Positions 36,637 through 47,207 of a stretch of DNA of 64,000 nt are shown here, piece after piece (the stretch's first letter is position 1; each line of letters starts with the position of its first letter). The stretch covers positions 1,674,001-1,738,000 of the forward strand of contig NZ_CP084032.1 in the NCBI RefSeq assembly GCF_020181655.1, read 5' to 3'. The notes below the pieces were generated by a model that searched no databases, was not told the DNA's origin, and was given only the letters and a program-made list of their open reading frames with translations. Source of the stretch: Pectobacterium colocasium (GTDB taxonomy: Bacteria; Pseudomonadota; Gammaproteobacteria; Enterobacterales; Enterobacteriaceae). The position numbers and the translations under genes are program-made.

Positions 36637-36800
36637 TGGGCACGCGCGGGGCATCATGAGATTTTTCACTCACTTTCACTCTGATATTCACTCTTCTGAC
36701 TGGTTATTAATTTTGAATATTAGAAATTAGTTCAAACTATATGCTGATTTTTTGGTTTAGATCGCGTTTTTGTATTTTATTATGATTTGGAGCGGGCGAC

Positions 36801-36816
36801 TGGCGTGTTATGTGCA
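36801..36816 (+). promoter_or_regulatory. Sigma-54-like promoter of patA
   Basis: TGGCGTGTTATGTGCA has the GG (36802-36803) and GC (36814-36815) elements with the fixed 10-bp spacing, and three mismatches to TGGCACG-N4-TTGCA. Transcription would start near 36827, before AAGGAG. E. coli patA is known to be sigma-54 dependent. Confidence 0.5.
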
Positions 36817-36820
36817 TTAA

Positions 36821-38269
<1,449 letters not shown>

Positions 38270-38315
38270 AAAACGAGACGGAAACACGCAGCACCCTCCT
38301 ATTAGGTTCATCCCG

Positions 38316-38348
38316 AAAGCCAGTCAGCCCTCACTGACTGGCTTTTTC
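38316..38348 (+). terminator. Rho-independent terminator after patA
   Basis: AAAGCCAGTCAG (38316-38327) pairs perfectly with CTGACTGGCTTT (38334-38345), followed by TT. The symmetric A/T flanks make it bidirectional for the converging methyltransferase gene. Confidence 0.88.
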
Positions 38349-38383
38349 TATCCGGTTTCCGACACGACTTTTTTCGAGACGAC

Positions 38384-39370
38384 TTAGTGACTTTTACGGG
38401 CGATCAACACATTTAACGGCGCCATGGGAAATGCCTGATGGCGTCGGGTTTCGACAGAGGTAAAACCAGCAGACAGTAGCCACTGCGTCAGTTGACCTTC
38501 TCGCGTGACGTGGCGTCCGCTCATTTGCATCGGCAGATAGAACGGCAGAACCGGTGCGGCGGCATCGGCTTCTTCCGCGATTTCTGCTTGTGCCAGCACC
38601 AGTGTGCCTTCTGACGTTAGTGCGTTGTGGAGCGTAACCAGCATGGTGGGAATATCCTCGACAAAATGCAGGAAAGAAGAACTCCAAATCAGATCGTATT
38701 TTTCGGCAGGAAACGCGCCGCTGTGTGCCGACAGCCTTGTTGACAATCCGGCGGCATCGATATTGCGCTGCGCCACGGCGGCGGTTTGCGGCAGGTCATA
38801 GACCGTGCCGGAGATCTGCGCGTGGCGCAGCGCCAGCGTAATCGCCACCCAACCGGGGCCACCGCCCAGATCGAGAACGTGTCTGATGTGTGGGAAATCT
38901 GGCAGGCTGGAGAGCAGATTATCGGCAAGGTCTGCCGTTATCGAACGTTGCTCCTGAGCGATCTGTTGCTCTGCCGCATTAGCCCATGCTGCGTCACGTG
39001 GTAACTCGCTTAACTGTGCTGGCAGCGGCTGACGCATGCCGTCACCAAGCCCCTGACCAAACTGGCGGAGGCTAGTGAGGCGAAAGCGCCAGGCATCGCC
39101 CAGAAACCGCGAACGGCTGCGGCAGAGTACGGCGGCGCAGGCTGGGGCGGTGCGATAGCCGTCGTGATGGCGCGTCAAAAATTGCATACTCCACAGAATC
39201 TCAAGCAGAAAACCGGCTTTCTCTGGCTGCCAGCCCAATTCTGCCGCCAACTGTTCCGGCGTGGTGATCGCCTCCAGTCGGTCAAAAATCTGCTGCTCCA
39301 GCGCCAAATGTAAAGCATCGGCTTGCACGCTGCTTGCGGCAAGCCGCCATAATGTCTCTAATGGATTCAT
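38384..39370 (-). CDS. SAM-dependent O-methyltransferase-like protein
   Basis: Protein of 328 residues with plant-OMT/CrtF-like architecture: an N-terminal dimerisation/winged-helix part (ITTPEQLAAELGWQPEKAGF) and a C-terminal Rossmann domain with the SAM motif VLDLGGGPGWVAITLALRH near residue 165. The acidic loop and the LHFVEDIPTMLVTLHNAL segment follow. The substrate is unknown. It is divergent from an AraC-type regulator with a Fur-like box in between, so it may modify a secreted or iron-related metabolite (inference). Confidence 0.75.
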   Translation of the reverse strand: MNPLETLWRLAASSVQADALHLALEQQIFDRLEAITTPEQLAAELGWQPEKAGFLLEILWSMQFLTRHHDGYRTAPACAAVLCRSRSRFLGDAWRFRLTSLRQFGQGLGDGMRQPLPAQLSELPRDAAWANAAEQQIAQEQRSITADLADNLLSSLPDFPHIRHVLDLGGGPGWVAITLALRHAQISGTVYDLPQTAAVAQRNIDAAGLSTRLSAHSGAFPAEKYDLIWSSSFLHFVEDIPTMLVTLHNALTSEGTLVLAQAEIAEEADAAAPVLPFYLPMQMSGRHVTREGQLTQWLLSAGFTSVETRRHQAFPMAPLNVLIARKSH

Positions 39371-39422
39371 AAGTGGTCTGTCTCATTGATGGTCAGTCGA
39401 TAGGGAATATGCTATCTATAAA

Positions 39423-39437
39423 TGAGAATAGTTATTA
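39423..39437. promoter_or_regulatory. Fur-like box between methyltransferase and AraC regulator
   Basis: TGAGAATAGTTATTA matches 11 of 14 arm positions of the Fur 7-1-7 site. The same 15 bases occur at 63655-63669, upstream of the ABC gene of the FyuA-like locus. Confidence 0.55.
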
Positions 39438-39490
39438 TGTTCATTGTTATGCGAGGCGGCGTTTTTCATATGCGAAACGGCGGGGGGAAG

Positions 39491-40432
39491 ATGGCGCAAA
39501 GGCAGCAGCAGGGGCGAGAGGGACTATCATCAGGCGATCGATGTTGTGTGGGTGAGGTGAATCGTTCTGATTCGCGTCGAACATTGCCGGGCGTTATCGG
39601 CGAATGCTGGTCGGATTTCAGCGGTATCGACACGGATCTGTTGCTGGCTCGTTCGCAATATCGCCCGTGCCGCGATTTGGTGGAAGAAAGGCAGAACCCG
39701 CATTCGCAACCGATGCTCGTCATGACGTTTGCGCTGGCAGGGGAATCTGCCTATTGCGATAGCAGTGGTTTGCAGGTCTGGTTTCGTCAGCAGCATGTCA
39801 CCATCACGACGTTTGGTGCCGCCAGTGTGGGCGAGCGTCATTATCAGGCGCAGCAATCGGTTGATCAGCTACGACTGCTGGTGGGGAAAACGGCGGCGGA
39901 TCGTTATTTTGGCGCGGACTGTGCGGAACAGTGGTTCTGTAGTGATGGGGTGCAGCAGCGCGCATTTACCTCTATTTCTTCGGCCAGTCAGGTTCATGTC
40001 AATGCGCTGTGTGGCGACGCCGATCCGCTGAATCGCCATATCCACGCCTTAAGCCTGTTGTCGCAGTATCGGCACCTTCTGCAACCGGAGGCGCGGCACT
40101 GTGCCATTCATCCACAGGAACGGCAGCAATTGGAGCAGGTATGCTGTTGGATGCGTGAGCATCTGGCTGAACCGCTGACACTGGCCTGCATTGCGACTCA
40201 GGCGGGGATGAGTGAATCCAGACTCAAACGTGGGTTCCATCGCAGCTTTGCAACCACGCCGGGGCAGATGCTATTGCGGATGAGGATGGAGCGGGCGCAT
40301 CAGCTTCTGGAACAGGGATTTCAGGTGGCACAGACGGCCTGGCAAGTTGGCTATCGACACCCGGCTAATTTCAGTCTGGCATTTACGCGCTATTTTAACC
40401 GCAACCCGAAAATGATGGCTTCACGTAAGTAA
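39491..40432 (+). CDS. AraC-family regulator (PchR/YbtA-type layout)
   Basis: Regulator of about 313 residues: an N-terminal sensor half and a C-terminal AraC domain with two helix-turn-helix motifs (LACIATQAGMSESRLKRGFH and QTAWQVGYRHPANFSLAFTR). The phrase MSESRLKRGFHRSF resembles the first motif of siderophore regulators such as PchR and YbtA. The frame is open to 39422, but the Fur-like box would then overlap the coding start. ATG 39491 behind GGGGGAAG is preferred, with 39470 as an alternative. It probably controls the divergent methyltransferase gene. Confidence 0.75.
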   Translation: MAQRQQQGREGLSSGDRCCVGEVNRSDSRRTLPGVIGECWSDFSGIDTDLLLARSQYRPCRDLVEERQNPHSQPMLVMTFALAGESAYCDSSGLQVWFRQQHVTITTFGAASVGERHYQAQQSVDQLRLLVGKTAADRYFGADCAEQWFCSDGVQQRAFTSISSASQVHVNALCGDADPLNRHIHALSLLSQYRHLLQPEARHCAIHPQERQQLEQVCCWMREHLAEPLTLACIATQAGMSESRLKRGFHRSFATTPGQMLLRMRMERAHQLLEQGFQVAQTAWQVGYRHPANFSLAFTRYFNRNPKMMASRK

Positions 40433-40706
40433 AAATACCCCACTGACATTAATGTGATGATGTTGTCATAACTATTTACCGTTATTTTCCTTTGATTATA
40501 TTCCTGTGCGTTATTTCCGCATGCGGTGCCTGAATCCGAGCTTTTGTCCAAATTCTTCTATACTTCATCCAGCAGTATCAACGTGTAATGAATATTGCGG
40601 CCAATAAACTGTTCATTTTTCAGCGCGCAGTCGGGTGGTTCCCTGTGCATAAAAGAGAGCATTTTATTTTTAATAAAGGGTCGCTTTTTAAGCAAAGGAA
40701 AAAAGG

Positions 40707-42209
40707 ATGAGATTAAAAAAGAAAAAAGTCGAACCGATGAAAATTCAGGACATTACCATTATTGATAATGCCCGACTTAAAAAAGCCATTACCGCTGCCG
40801 CATTGGGTAATGCGATGGAATGGTTTGATTTTGGCGTATATGGTTTTGTGGCGTATGCACTTGGACAGGTCTTTTTCCCCGGCGCTGACCCCGGCGTACA
40901 AATGATTGCCGCGTTGGCAACGTTCTCGGTTCCCTTTTTGGTGCGGCCACTCGGCGGGCTATTCTTTGGGGCGATGGGGGATAAATTTGGCCGCCAGAAA
41001 GTCTTGTCGATCACTATTATTATCATGTCGGTGAGCACATTCTGTATCGGTTTGATTCCTTCTTATGAATCGATCGGTATCTGGGCACCGATATTACTGC
41101 TGTTGGCGAAACTGGCGCAGGGATTCTCCGTCGGCGGAGAATATACCGGCGCGGCGATTTTTGTTGCCGAATATTCCCCGGACAGACGTCGCGGGTTTTT
41201 AGGGAGCTGGCTGGATTTCGGCTCTATTGCCGGGTTCGTAATGGGGGCAGGTGTCGTGGTGCTCATTTCTTCCATCGTGGGAGAAGAAAGCTTTCTGGAC
41301 TGGGGATGGCGTATTCCGTTCTTTATTGCCGCGCCGCTTGGATTAATTGGAATTTACTTGCGCCATGCGCTGGAAGAAACGCCGACGTTCCAACAGCACG
41401 TTGACAAGATTGATAAAGAATCAAAAGACAGCATCCAATCCCCGCCGAAGATCTCCCTGCGTGAAATTGTGACCAAACAATGGAAAGGTTTGTTGATCTG
41501 TATCGGGATGGTGATTACCACCAATGTCACCTATTACATGCTGCTGACCTATATGCCGAGTTACCTTTCACACAGCCTGAATTACTCGGAAGATCATGGG
41601 GTGATGATTATTATCGCCGTCATGATCGGGATGCTGTTTGTGCAGCCAGTGATGGGGCTAATGAGCGACCGTTACGGACGTAAACCGTTTATTATTTGCG
41701 GCAGTATTGGGCTGCTGTTGCTATCGGTGCCCAGCTTTATCTTGATTAACAGCGATGTGATTGGGCTGATCTTCTGCGGATTGCTGATGCTGGCCGTACT
41801 GCTGAATTCCTTCACGGGGGTGATGGCGTCAACGCTCCCCGCACTGTTCCCCACGCACATTCGTTATAGCGCGCTGGCGACGTCATTTAACGTTTCCGTA
41901 CTGGTTGCGGGCTTTACGCCAACGGCGGCGGCGTGGCTGGTGGAGTCTACCGGTAACTTATATATGCCGGCGTATTACCTGATGGTGATTGGTCTGATCG
42001 GCTTAATTACCGGGATGTCGATGCGTGAAACGGCTAACCAGCCGCTGAAAGGCGCAACGCCAGCGGCGTCGGATCGGACGGAAGCCAAAGAGCTGCTGCA
42101 GGAACAGTACGACAATATTGAACAGAAAATAGAAGAGATTGATGAACAAATTGCTGAGCTGGAGAAGAAAAGGAAACGGCTGACTGAACAGCATCCTGAA
42201 ATTAATTAA
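40707..42209 (+). CDS. proP: Proline/glycine betaine osmosensing transporter ProP
   Basis: MFS proton symporter of 500 residues, exactly the E. coli length, imported at high osmolarity. It has 12 membrane segments, the GNAMEWFDFGVYGFVAY start of helix 1, and the loop motif GDKFGRQKVL. The C-terminal coiled coil (NIEQKIEEIDEQIAELEKKR) tunes the osmotic threshold. The start aligns with the E. coli N-terminus (LKKKKVEP versus LKRKKVKP), and AAGGA precedes it. Confidence 0.94.
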   Translation: MRLKKKKVEPMKIQDITIIDNARLKKAITAAALGNAMEWFDFGVYGFVAYALGQVFFPGADPGVQMIAALATFSVPFLVRPLGGLFFGAMGDKFGRQKVLSITIIIMSVSTFCIGLIPSYESIGIWAPILLLLAKLAQGFSVGGEYTGAAIFVAEYSPDRRRGFLGSWLDFGSIAGFVMGAGVVVLISSIVGEESFLDWGWRIPFFIAAPLGLIGIYLRHALEETPTFQQHVDKIDKESKDSIQSPPKISLREIVTKQWKGLLICIGMVITTNVTYYMLLTYMPSYLSHSLNYSEDHGVMIIIAVMIGMLFVQPVMGLMSDRYGRKPFIICGSIGLLLLSVPSFILINSDVIGLIFCGLLMLAVLLNSFTGVMASTLPALFPTHIRYSALATSFNVSVLVAGFTPTAAAWLVESTGNLYMPAYYLMVIGLIGLITGMSMRETANQPLKGATPAASDRTEAKELLQEQYDNIEQKIEEIDEQIAELEKKRKRLTEQHPEIN

Positions 42210-42231
42210 CACAATAATGCTGTGGATGGTG

Positions 42232-42258
42232 CCAGCGGCTACGGAATGTAGCCGCTGG
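42232..42258. terminator. Bidirectional terminator between proP and amn
   Basis: CCAGCGGCTAC (42232-42242) pairs perfectly with GTAGCCGCTGG (42248-42258) with a 5-base loop, between two converging genes. Confidence 0.7.
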
Positions 42259-42268
42259 AATAAGATAG

Positions 42269-43729
42269 TTAGCGGAACGGCGGTTCGTTAAAGGTGCGTA
42301 GTTTGCGTGAGTGCAGCTTGTCGCTTTCCGCCCGCAGCAGATCGATGGCGCAGATGCCAATCTGCAAATGCTCCGAAATCGCCCCTTCATAGAAACGGTT
42401 TGCCTGTCCCGGCAGTTTGATTTCACCGTGCAGCGGCTTATCCGACACGCATAGCAGCGTGCCGTAAGGGACACGGAAGCGATAACCCTGGGCGGCAATT
42501 GTTGCACTTTCCATATCTACTGCGACGGCTCGGCTGAGGTTAAAGCGCAGGGCGGAGGCTGCGTAGCGTAATTCCCAGTTGCGGTCATCGGTGGTCACCA
42601 CCGTGCCGGTACGCAGGCGCTGTTTAACCTCTTCTCCCGGCATGCCGCTGACCATCTTGGTGGCGTCGTACAGCGCGCGCTGCACTTCAGCGATGCTGGG
42701 AATCGGGATGTCAGGCGGTAACACCGCGTCCAGTACGTGATCGTCACGCAGGTAAGCGTGCGCCAGCACATAATCGCCGATGGACTGGCTTTCGCGCAGG
42801 CCACCGCAGTGGCCGATCATCAGCCAGGCATGTGGACGCATGACGGCGAGGTGATCGCAGATGGTTTTGGCATTGGATGGCCCGACACCAATATTGACCA
42901 TCGTAATCCCTTTCCCCTGACGAGGAATCAGATGATAGGCGGGCATCTGGTGGTTCTTCCATGCCAGATCGGACACCGTTTGCTCGGGGTTAGGCGTGTC
43001 GGCCGTGATGTAGATGCCGCCTGCGCAGGATAGCGCCTCATACGGGCTATTGGGATCGGCAATCTGCGCACACGCCCAGCGCACAAACTCATCGACATAG
43101 CGCGTGTAGTTGGTGAAAAGGATGAATGGCTGAATATGTTCCACCGGCGTGCCGGTATAGTGGCGAAGGCGTGCCAGTGAGAAATCGGTGCGCAGCGCGT
43201 CGAAGTGCGACAGCGGCGACGTGGTAGTCGCGTGGAACAGACCATCTGCCGTCTCGTCCCCAATCTGTGACAGTTCCGTGGTGGGGAAATGCTTGGCGAT
43301 GCCGGCGCTCATGGAACGGTCAAGAATCAGGTCGGAACCGTCGAGTACGTAGGGGAACGGGATTTCCTGCTGAGACGGGCTGACCTCAATGGTGACATCA
43401 TAATCCCCCTCCAGCAGCGCCAACTGTTCTGCCAAATAAGCACGCAGGAATGCCGGACGGGTCACGGTGGTGGAGTAGCTGCCGGGATGGGTAAAACGCC
43501 CATAGGCGCGATGGCGGGGATGGCCGGTCGAATTGCCGCTCCAACTGACGCGCAAGGCCGGGTAGGAAAATAATCCCGCCGCGCGCGCGTTGGCATCGGG
43601 CAGGGTGCCATCATTGATGAAGTCCCCGATGGCGTCGCGCAGCGCTGAGACGGCGTCATCATACAGTGCTTCCAGTTTATCCAGAGTCTGCGTGACGGTA
43701 AGACTGACGTGGGATCCGCTGTTATGCAT
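42269..43729 (-). CDS. amn: AMP nucleosidase
   Basis: Enzyme of 486 residues (E. coli Amn 484) that hydrolyses AMP to adenine and ribose 5-phosphate. The N-terminal Amn-specific domain covers about residues 1-170. The C-terminal half has the nucleoside phosphorylase fold, with VNIGVGPSNAKTICDHLAVM, MIGHCGGLRESQSIGDYVLA and VDMESATIAAQGYRF, and catalytic acid residues in the last part. It is a single gene preceded by an AGGAGA ribosome site. Confidence 0.93.
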   Translation of the reverse strand: MHNSGSHVSLTVTQTLDKLEALYDDAVSALRDAIGDFINDGTLPDANARAAGLFSYPALRVSWSGNSTGHPRHRAYGRFTHPGSYSTTVTRPAFLRAYLAEQLALLEGDYDVTIEVSPSQQEIPFPYVLDGSDLILDRSMSAGIAKHFPTTELSQIGDETADGLFHATTTSPLSHFDALRTDFSLARLRHYTGTPVEHIQPFILFTNYTRYVDEFVRWACAQIADPNSPYEALSCAGGIYITADTPNPEQTVSDLAWKNHQMPAYHLIPRQGKGITMVNIGVGPSNAKTICDHLAVMRPHAWLMIGHCGGLRESQSIGDYVLAHAYLRDDHVLDAVLPPDIPIPSIAEVQRALYDATKMVSGMPGEEVKQRLRTGTVVTTDDRNWELRYAASALRFNLSRAVAVDMESATIAAQGYRFRVPYGTLLCVSDKPLHGEIKLPGQANRFYEGAISEHLQIGICAIDLLRAESDKLHSRKLRTFNEPPFR

Positions 43730-43795
43730 ATTCTCTCCTTTAAATTCTGTACTTAGGCAGAAGTTAGCTCACAGCGTAACTGAACATGCACAGTC

Positions 43796-43817
43796 CCGCC
43801 ATCGTGAAATCTGGCGG
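43796..43817 (-). terminator. Stem-loop after the fused permease gene
   Basis: CCGCCA (43796-43801) and TGGCGG (43812-43817) pair around a 10-base loop, about 50 bp past the last gene of the ABC/MFS operon. Short stem, weak evidence. Confidence 0.35.
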
Positions 43818-43867
43818 AGCGGTAAGCGTGAAGATAAGCCAGCGCTTAGGCGGTCTCCCTCGATAGA

Positions 43868-45646
43868 TTAGTGCTTGTGGCGACCGGAGAGGTTCGCCGC
43901 GCTCACGGCCAGTATCGACAGCACGCCGAGTGCGGCTGCCGGTGCCAGCACGCCCCAGAAGGCACGTTCGATATACGGCATCCCTTCTGCCAGCACGCGT
44001 CCCCATTCCGGTGTCGGCGGGGAGGCGCCCAGACCTAAAAAGCCGAGCGATGCCAGCGCCAGCGCGATGCCTGGTAGTTTTAGCATCGCGTGACGGAAAA
44101 GCGGGCCAATCAGCGCGGGCAGAATATAGAACAGGCTGCGCCGTATCGGGCCGACGCCGAGAATCGGCAGCATGCGAATATAAGGGCGCGCATTGATTTC
44201 AGCCACCAGTGCCGCCGTGTGGGCTGCAAGCGGTGCCCAACTGACGGCAATGACGGCAATCGCCGCACCCGTTGCCGTCGGGCCGTTTACCGCAGCAACC
44301 AGCAGCCCGGCAATCACTGGCGGCAGGGCGTTAGTGACTTCAATGGGGCCGGTGAGCAGACGCGGAAACAGCCCAACCAACAGCCCGATTGCCAGACAGG
44401 CCAGCGATACCACCAGCGCCAGCAGACAGGTATTGAGCGTACCGTGTGCGACGCGCGCCAGTAAATCACGCCCCATCGCGTCCGCGCCAAAAGGCAGCAG
44501 CAACGATGGTGGTTGCAGGCGCAGAAAAGCAGAAGTGTAGGGATCGCGCGGCAAGCCAGCCAGTAACAGCAGCGCCAGCAGTAGCACACAGAGAATCGGC
44601 AGCCAGACAGCATGACGAGACACGGGGCTGCCGCGATCTTCCGGTACGGGCATCGCTCCACTCCGCAGCGCGCGCCCGAGAATCAGCAGCCGTACGCCGC
44701 TGGCGGCTATGCCAGCCAGCGAGGCGATGAGTAACAGAATCAGCACGCCGACCTGCAAGGCGGGTAGATCCTGTGCTGCCGCGGCACCCAGTGTCGCGCG
44801 TCCGAGACCGGGAATCGCAAAGACTTTTTCGACGGCGATGGCTCCGCCGGTTAATGAGACCAGCACCAGCCCGACCAGCGGCATGACGCTCGGCAACGTG
44901 CGCTTCAGCACCGCCAGTGCGATATGACGACGGCTGACGCCTGCCACGCTCCAGGTGGTAAGCCAGTTTTCGCTAAAAGTGGCGGAGATCGCATCAGAAA
45001 TGATCCGGCCAAGGTAGCCGCCTGCCGGAATACCGAGCGCCAGAGACGGGAGCACGACGTAGTGCAAGCCCTGCCAGCCATAAGGCGGGAACCACTGTAA
45101 CCAGACGGCACCGACGATCAGCAAAAAGGATGCCAGCAGAAATTCGGGCAGCGCGGTAAATAAGGCGGCAAACAGGCCGTCTGAACGATGAATCTGACCA
45201 CGTAACCCGTGCCGAAAGGTCGGCGCGCACAGCATGGCCGCCAGCGTGAAGGCAACCAGCGCCGAGGTAGCCATCAGCGTGAGCGAGACACCCGCCGCCT
45301 GTAGCATCCCTGGGAGCACAGGGCGGCCTGAAACCCAGGAGTTGCCTGCATCACCGTGCAGCAACCCCGTTAGCCAGTTCAGCAGTAGACGCAGCGGTCC
45401 CTGATCCAGCCCGAGAGAATGACGAATCGCGTTGAGCGTTTCCGCCGTCGCTTCCTGCTCGCCGGAACGGGCACGTAGCAGCGCCAGCGCCGGATCCTGA
45501 CCGGACAACCACGGCAGCATACCAATCAGCACCACAATGCCCGCCAGCGTCAGCAGCCGCGAAAACAGCGGAATCAGCAGGCCGTATCGCGGGCGCTGCG
45601 TCTGGCGGAGGGTCGCACAGGTGCGGCAATAGAGCGATTCACTCAT
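43868..45646 (-). CDS. Fused OppB-OppC type ABC permease (peptide/nickel/opine class)
   Basis: Protein of 592 residues that joins two complete permeases of the Dpp/Opp/Nik class. Residues about 20-325 are DppB-like (LSGQDPALALLRARSGEQEA start; coupling loop SVAGVSRRHIALAVLKRTLP). Residues about 340-592 are DppC-like (LLPFGADAMGRDLLARVAHG; LGVGPIRRSLFYILPALIGP). These are normally separate genes. It is the last gene of a five-gene operon with two ATPases, an MFS protein and a lipoprotein binding protein. The Zur-like box at the operon head suggests zinc-metallophore or zinc-related import (inference). Confidence 0.83.
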   Translation of the reverse strand: MSESLYCRTCATLRQTQRPRYGLLIPLFSRLLTLAGIVVLIGMLPWLSGQDPALALLRARSGEQEATAETLNAIRHSLGLDQGPLRLLLNWLTGLLHGDAGNSWVSGRPVLPGMLQAAGVSLTLMATSALVAFTLAAMLCAPTFRHGLRGQIHRSDGLFAALFTALPEFLLASFLLIVGAVWLQWFPPYGWQGLHYVVLPSLALGIPAGGYLGRIISDAISATFSENWLTTWSVAGVSRRHIALAVLKRTLPSVMPLVGLVLVSLTGGAIAVEKVFAIPGLGRATLGAAAAQDLPALQVGVLILLLIASLAGIAASGVRLLILGRALRSGAMPVPEDRGSPVSRHAVWLPILCVLLLALLLLAGLPRDPYTSAFLRLQPPSLLLPFGADAMGRDLLARVAHGTLNTCLLALVVSLACLAIGLLVGLFPRLLTGPIEVTNALPPVIAGLLVAAVNGPTATGAAIAVIAVSWAPLAAHTAALVAEINARPYIRMLPILGVGPIRRSLFYILPALIGPLFRHAMLKLPGIALALASLGFLGLGASPPTPEWGRVLAEGMPYIERAFWGVLAPAAALGVLSILAVSAANLSGRHKH

Positions 45647-45685
45647 AAACTCGTCATCTTTCTGGTTACTGGGGCGTGTTACCCG

Positions 45686-47197
45686 TTATTTTGCGTCGGC
45701 GACAATGTGCGTAGCGGCGTTAATCAGCGTACGTTCACGCGGGTCACGCAGGGCGTCTTTGACCTGTGCGCTCTCACCTTGAATAACGCGCTCATGCAGC
45801 ATCGGGATCGCGGCATCGCTGGCAAGGATCAGATTTTCTGCCTGCATGATGGCCTGACGACGAGCTTCACCCGCAGGAATGGCCGCCGCTTTTTGCAGTG
45901 CTTGATCGATGTCTGGGCGGCACAGCTGCGCGATGTTGAATGACCCTTCGCAGGCAAAATCGCTGTACAGGTAAGCCACCGGATCGCCGGAATCCAGCAC
46001 GGTGGCGCGGGATAAAATAAAGGCCTCAAACTTGCCTGCCAGCGCGTCGGACTCAATCTGTGCATACTCACGCACGACCTGTTTCACCGTAAATCCCGCG
46101 GCGGTAAGCTGCTGCGCCAGATAGACCGCCACCTCAGGCAGCTCGGCGCGGTCGCTGAAGGTTGCCAGTGTGATCGTCGCCCCTGCAGGCGTACCGGCTT
46201 TGATCGGATTCGCCACCGGCTGGCGCAGTTCCGCTGCCCACGGCAGCGCAGGACCCAACAGACCCTGCGCGATATCGGCACGCTTCTCATAGACGTTATC
46301 CACCAACTGTTGGCGGTTGATCGCATCACGCACGGCGGCACGCATTGCAGGATCTTGCATCACGCCGTGGCGCGTATTCAGATATAGCGTATTGGTGCGC
46401 GGCATCGGGACTTCATGCACCAGCGATTGATCCAGCAGCGGTGCCTGAGAAACCGGAATGGCTTCGACAATGTCTGCTGTGCCGGTACGCAATGCAGCCG
46501 CGCGCGCTGTGCCGTCAGAGACAAAGCTGACATCGATGCCGCTGGCCTGTGCTTTCTCACCCCAGTAACCGTCGAATCTGTCCAGTACCGCGCTGCTGGT
46601 GCCGCTGACGCTACGCAGAACGAATGGGCCGCTTCCGGTATTGATCGGATTGACGACGCCATTTTTACCGTATGCCGCGGTGGAGAGAATCGCTAACTGC
46701 GGGCTGGATAAGCGCTGAGGCAGCAACGGATCCGCTTTAGCGGTAGAAACAATCACGGCGTTATCGCCATCGGCTTTCACCGTTAACTGCACGCCGTCCA
46801 GAATACGCGGCTTGGGAGCCGCGGTGGATGCTACGGTGAGCGCGTTAACCACTGTGGCGGCGTTTAACGTGGTGTTATCGTGGAAATGGACATTGGGGCG
46901 CAGTTCAAAACGCCAGGATTTATCATCGATCTGCTGCCAGGTTGTCGCCAGTGCGGGCTGGGCTTCGCCGAGTTTATCGAGTACCACCAGCGTTTCTGCC
47001 GTGCTCCAGCGCGACAGCTTAAAGGCATCGTCGCTCAGCGGCGTCAGGCCAGAGCGCGGCGGTTGAAGCATTGCCAGTTTGATGCGACCGTCATGATGCG
47101 AGGTGTGCTTTTCCTCCGGCTCGTTGAAGCAGCCTGAAAGCAGCAGCGTGGCTGATAGCAGGCCCGAAACAGGCCACAGGAGATTACGCATATTCAT
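45686..47197 (-). CDS. Lipoprotein substrate-binding protein of the Opp/Nik/CntA class
   Basis: Family-5 extracellular solute-binding protein of 503 residues. A lipoprotein signal ends in LLLSGC, a short His-containing linker (EEKHTSHHDG) follows, and then comes the SBP_bac_5 domain (LVVLDKLGEAQPALATTWQQ; INTGSGPFVLRSVSGTSSAV). Related proteins bind peptides, nickel-histidine or opine-metal complexes. ATG 47197 is preferred because AAGGA lies 7 bp upstream; the earlier ATG 47215 overlaps the MFS gene end. Ligand not determinable. Confidence 0.83.
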   Translation of the reverse strand: MNMRNLLWPVSGLLSATLLLSGCFNEPEEKHTSHHDGRIKLAMLQPPRSGLTPLSDDAFKLSRWSTAETLVVLDKLGEAQPALATTWQQIDDKSWRFELRPNVHFHDNTTLNAATVVNALTVASTAAPKPRILDGVQLTVKADGDNAVIVSTAKADPLLPQRLSSPQLAILSTAAYGKNGVVNPINTGSGPFVLRSVSGTSSAVLDRFDGYWGEKAQASGIDVSFVSDGTARAAALRTGTADIVEAIPVSQAPLLDQSLVHEVPMPRTNTLYLNTRHGVMQDPAMRAAVRDAINRQQLVDNVYEKRADIAQGLLGPALPWAAELRQPVANPIKAGTPAGATITLATFSDRAELPEVAVYLAQQLTAAGFTVKQVVREYAQIESDALAGKFEAFILSRATVLDSGDPVAYLYSDFACEGSFNIAQLCRPDIDQALQKAAAIPAGEARRQAIMQAENLILASDAAIPMLHERVIQGESAQVKDALRDPRERTLINAATHIVADAK

Positions 47198-47207
47198 CAG
47201 TCTGTCC

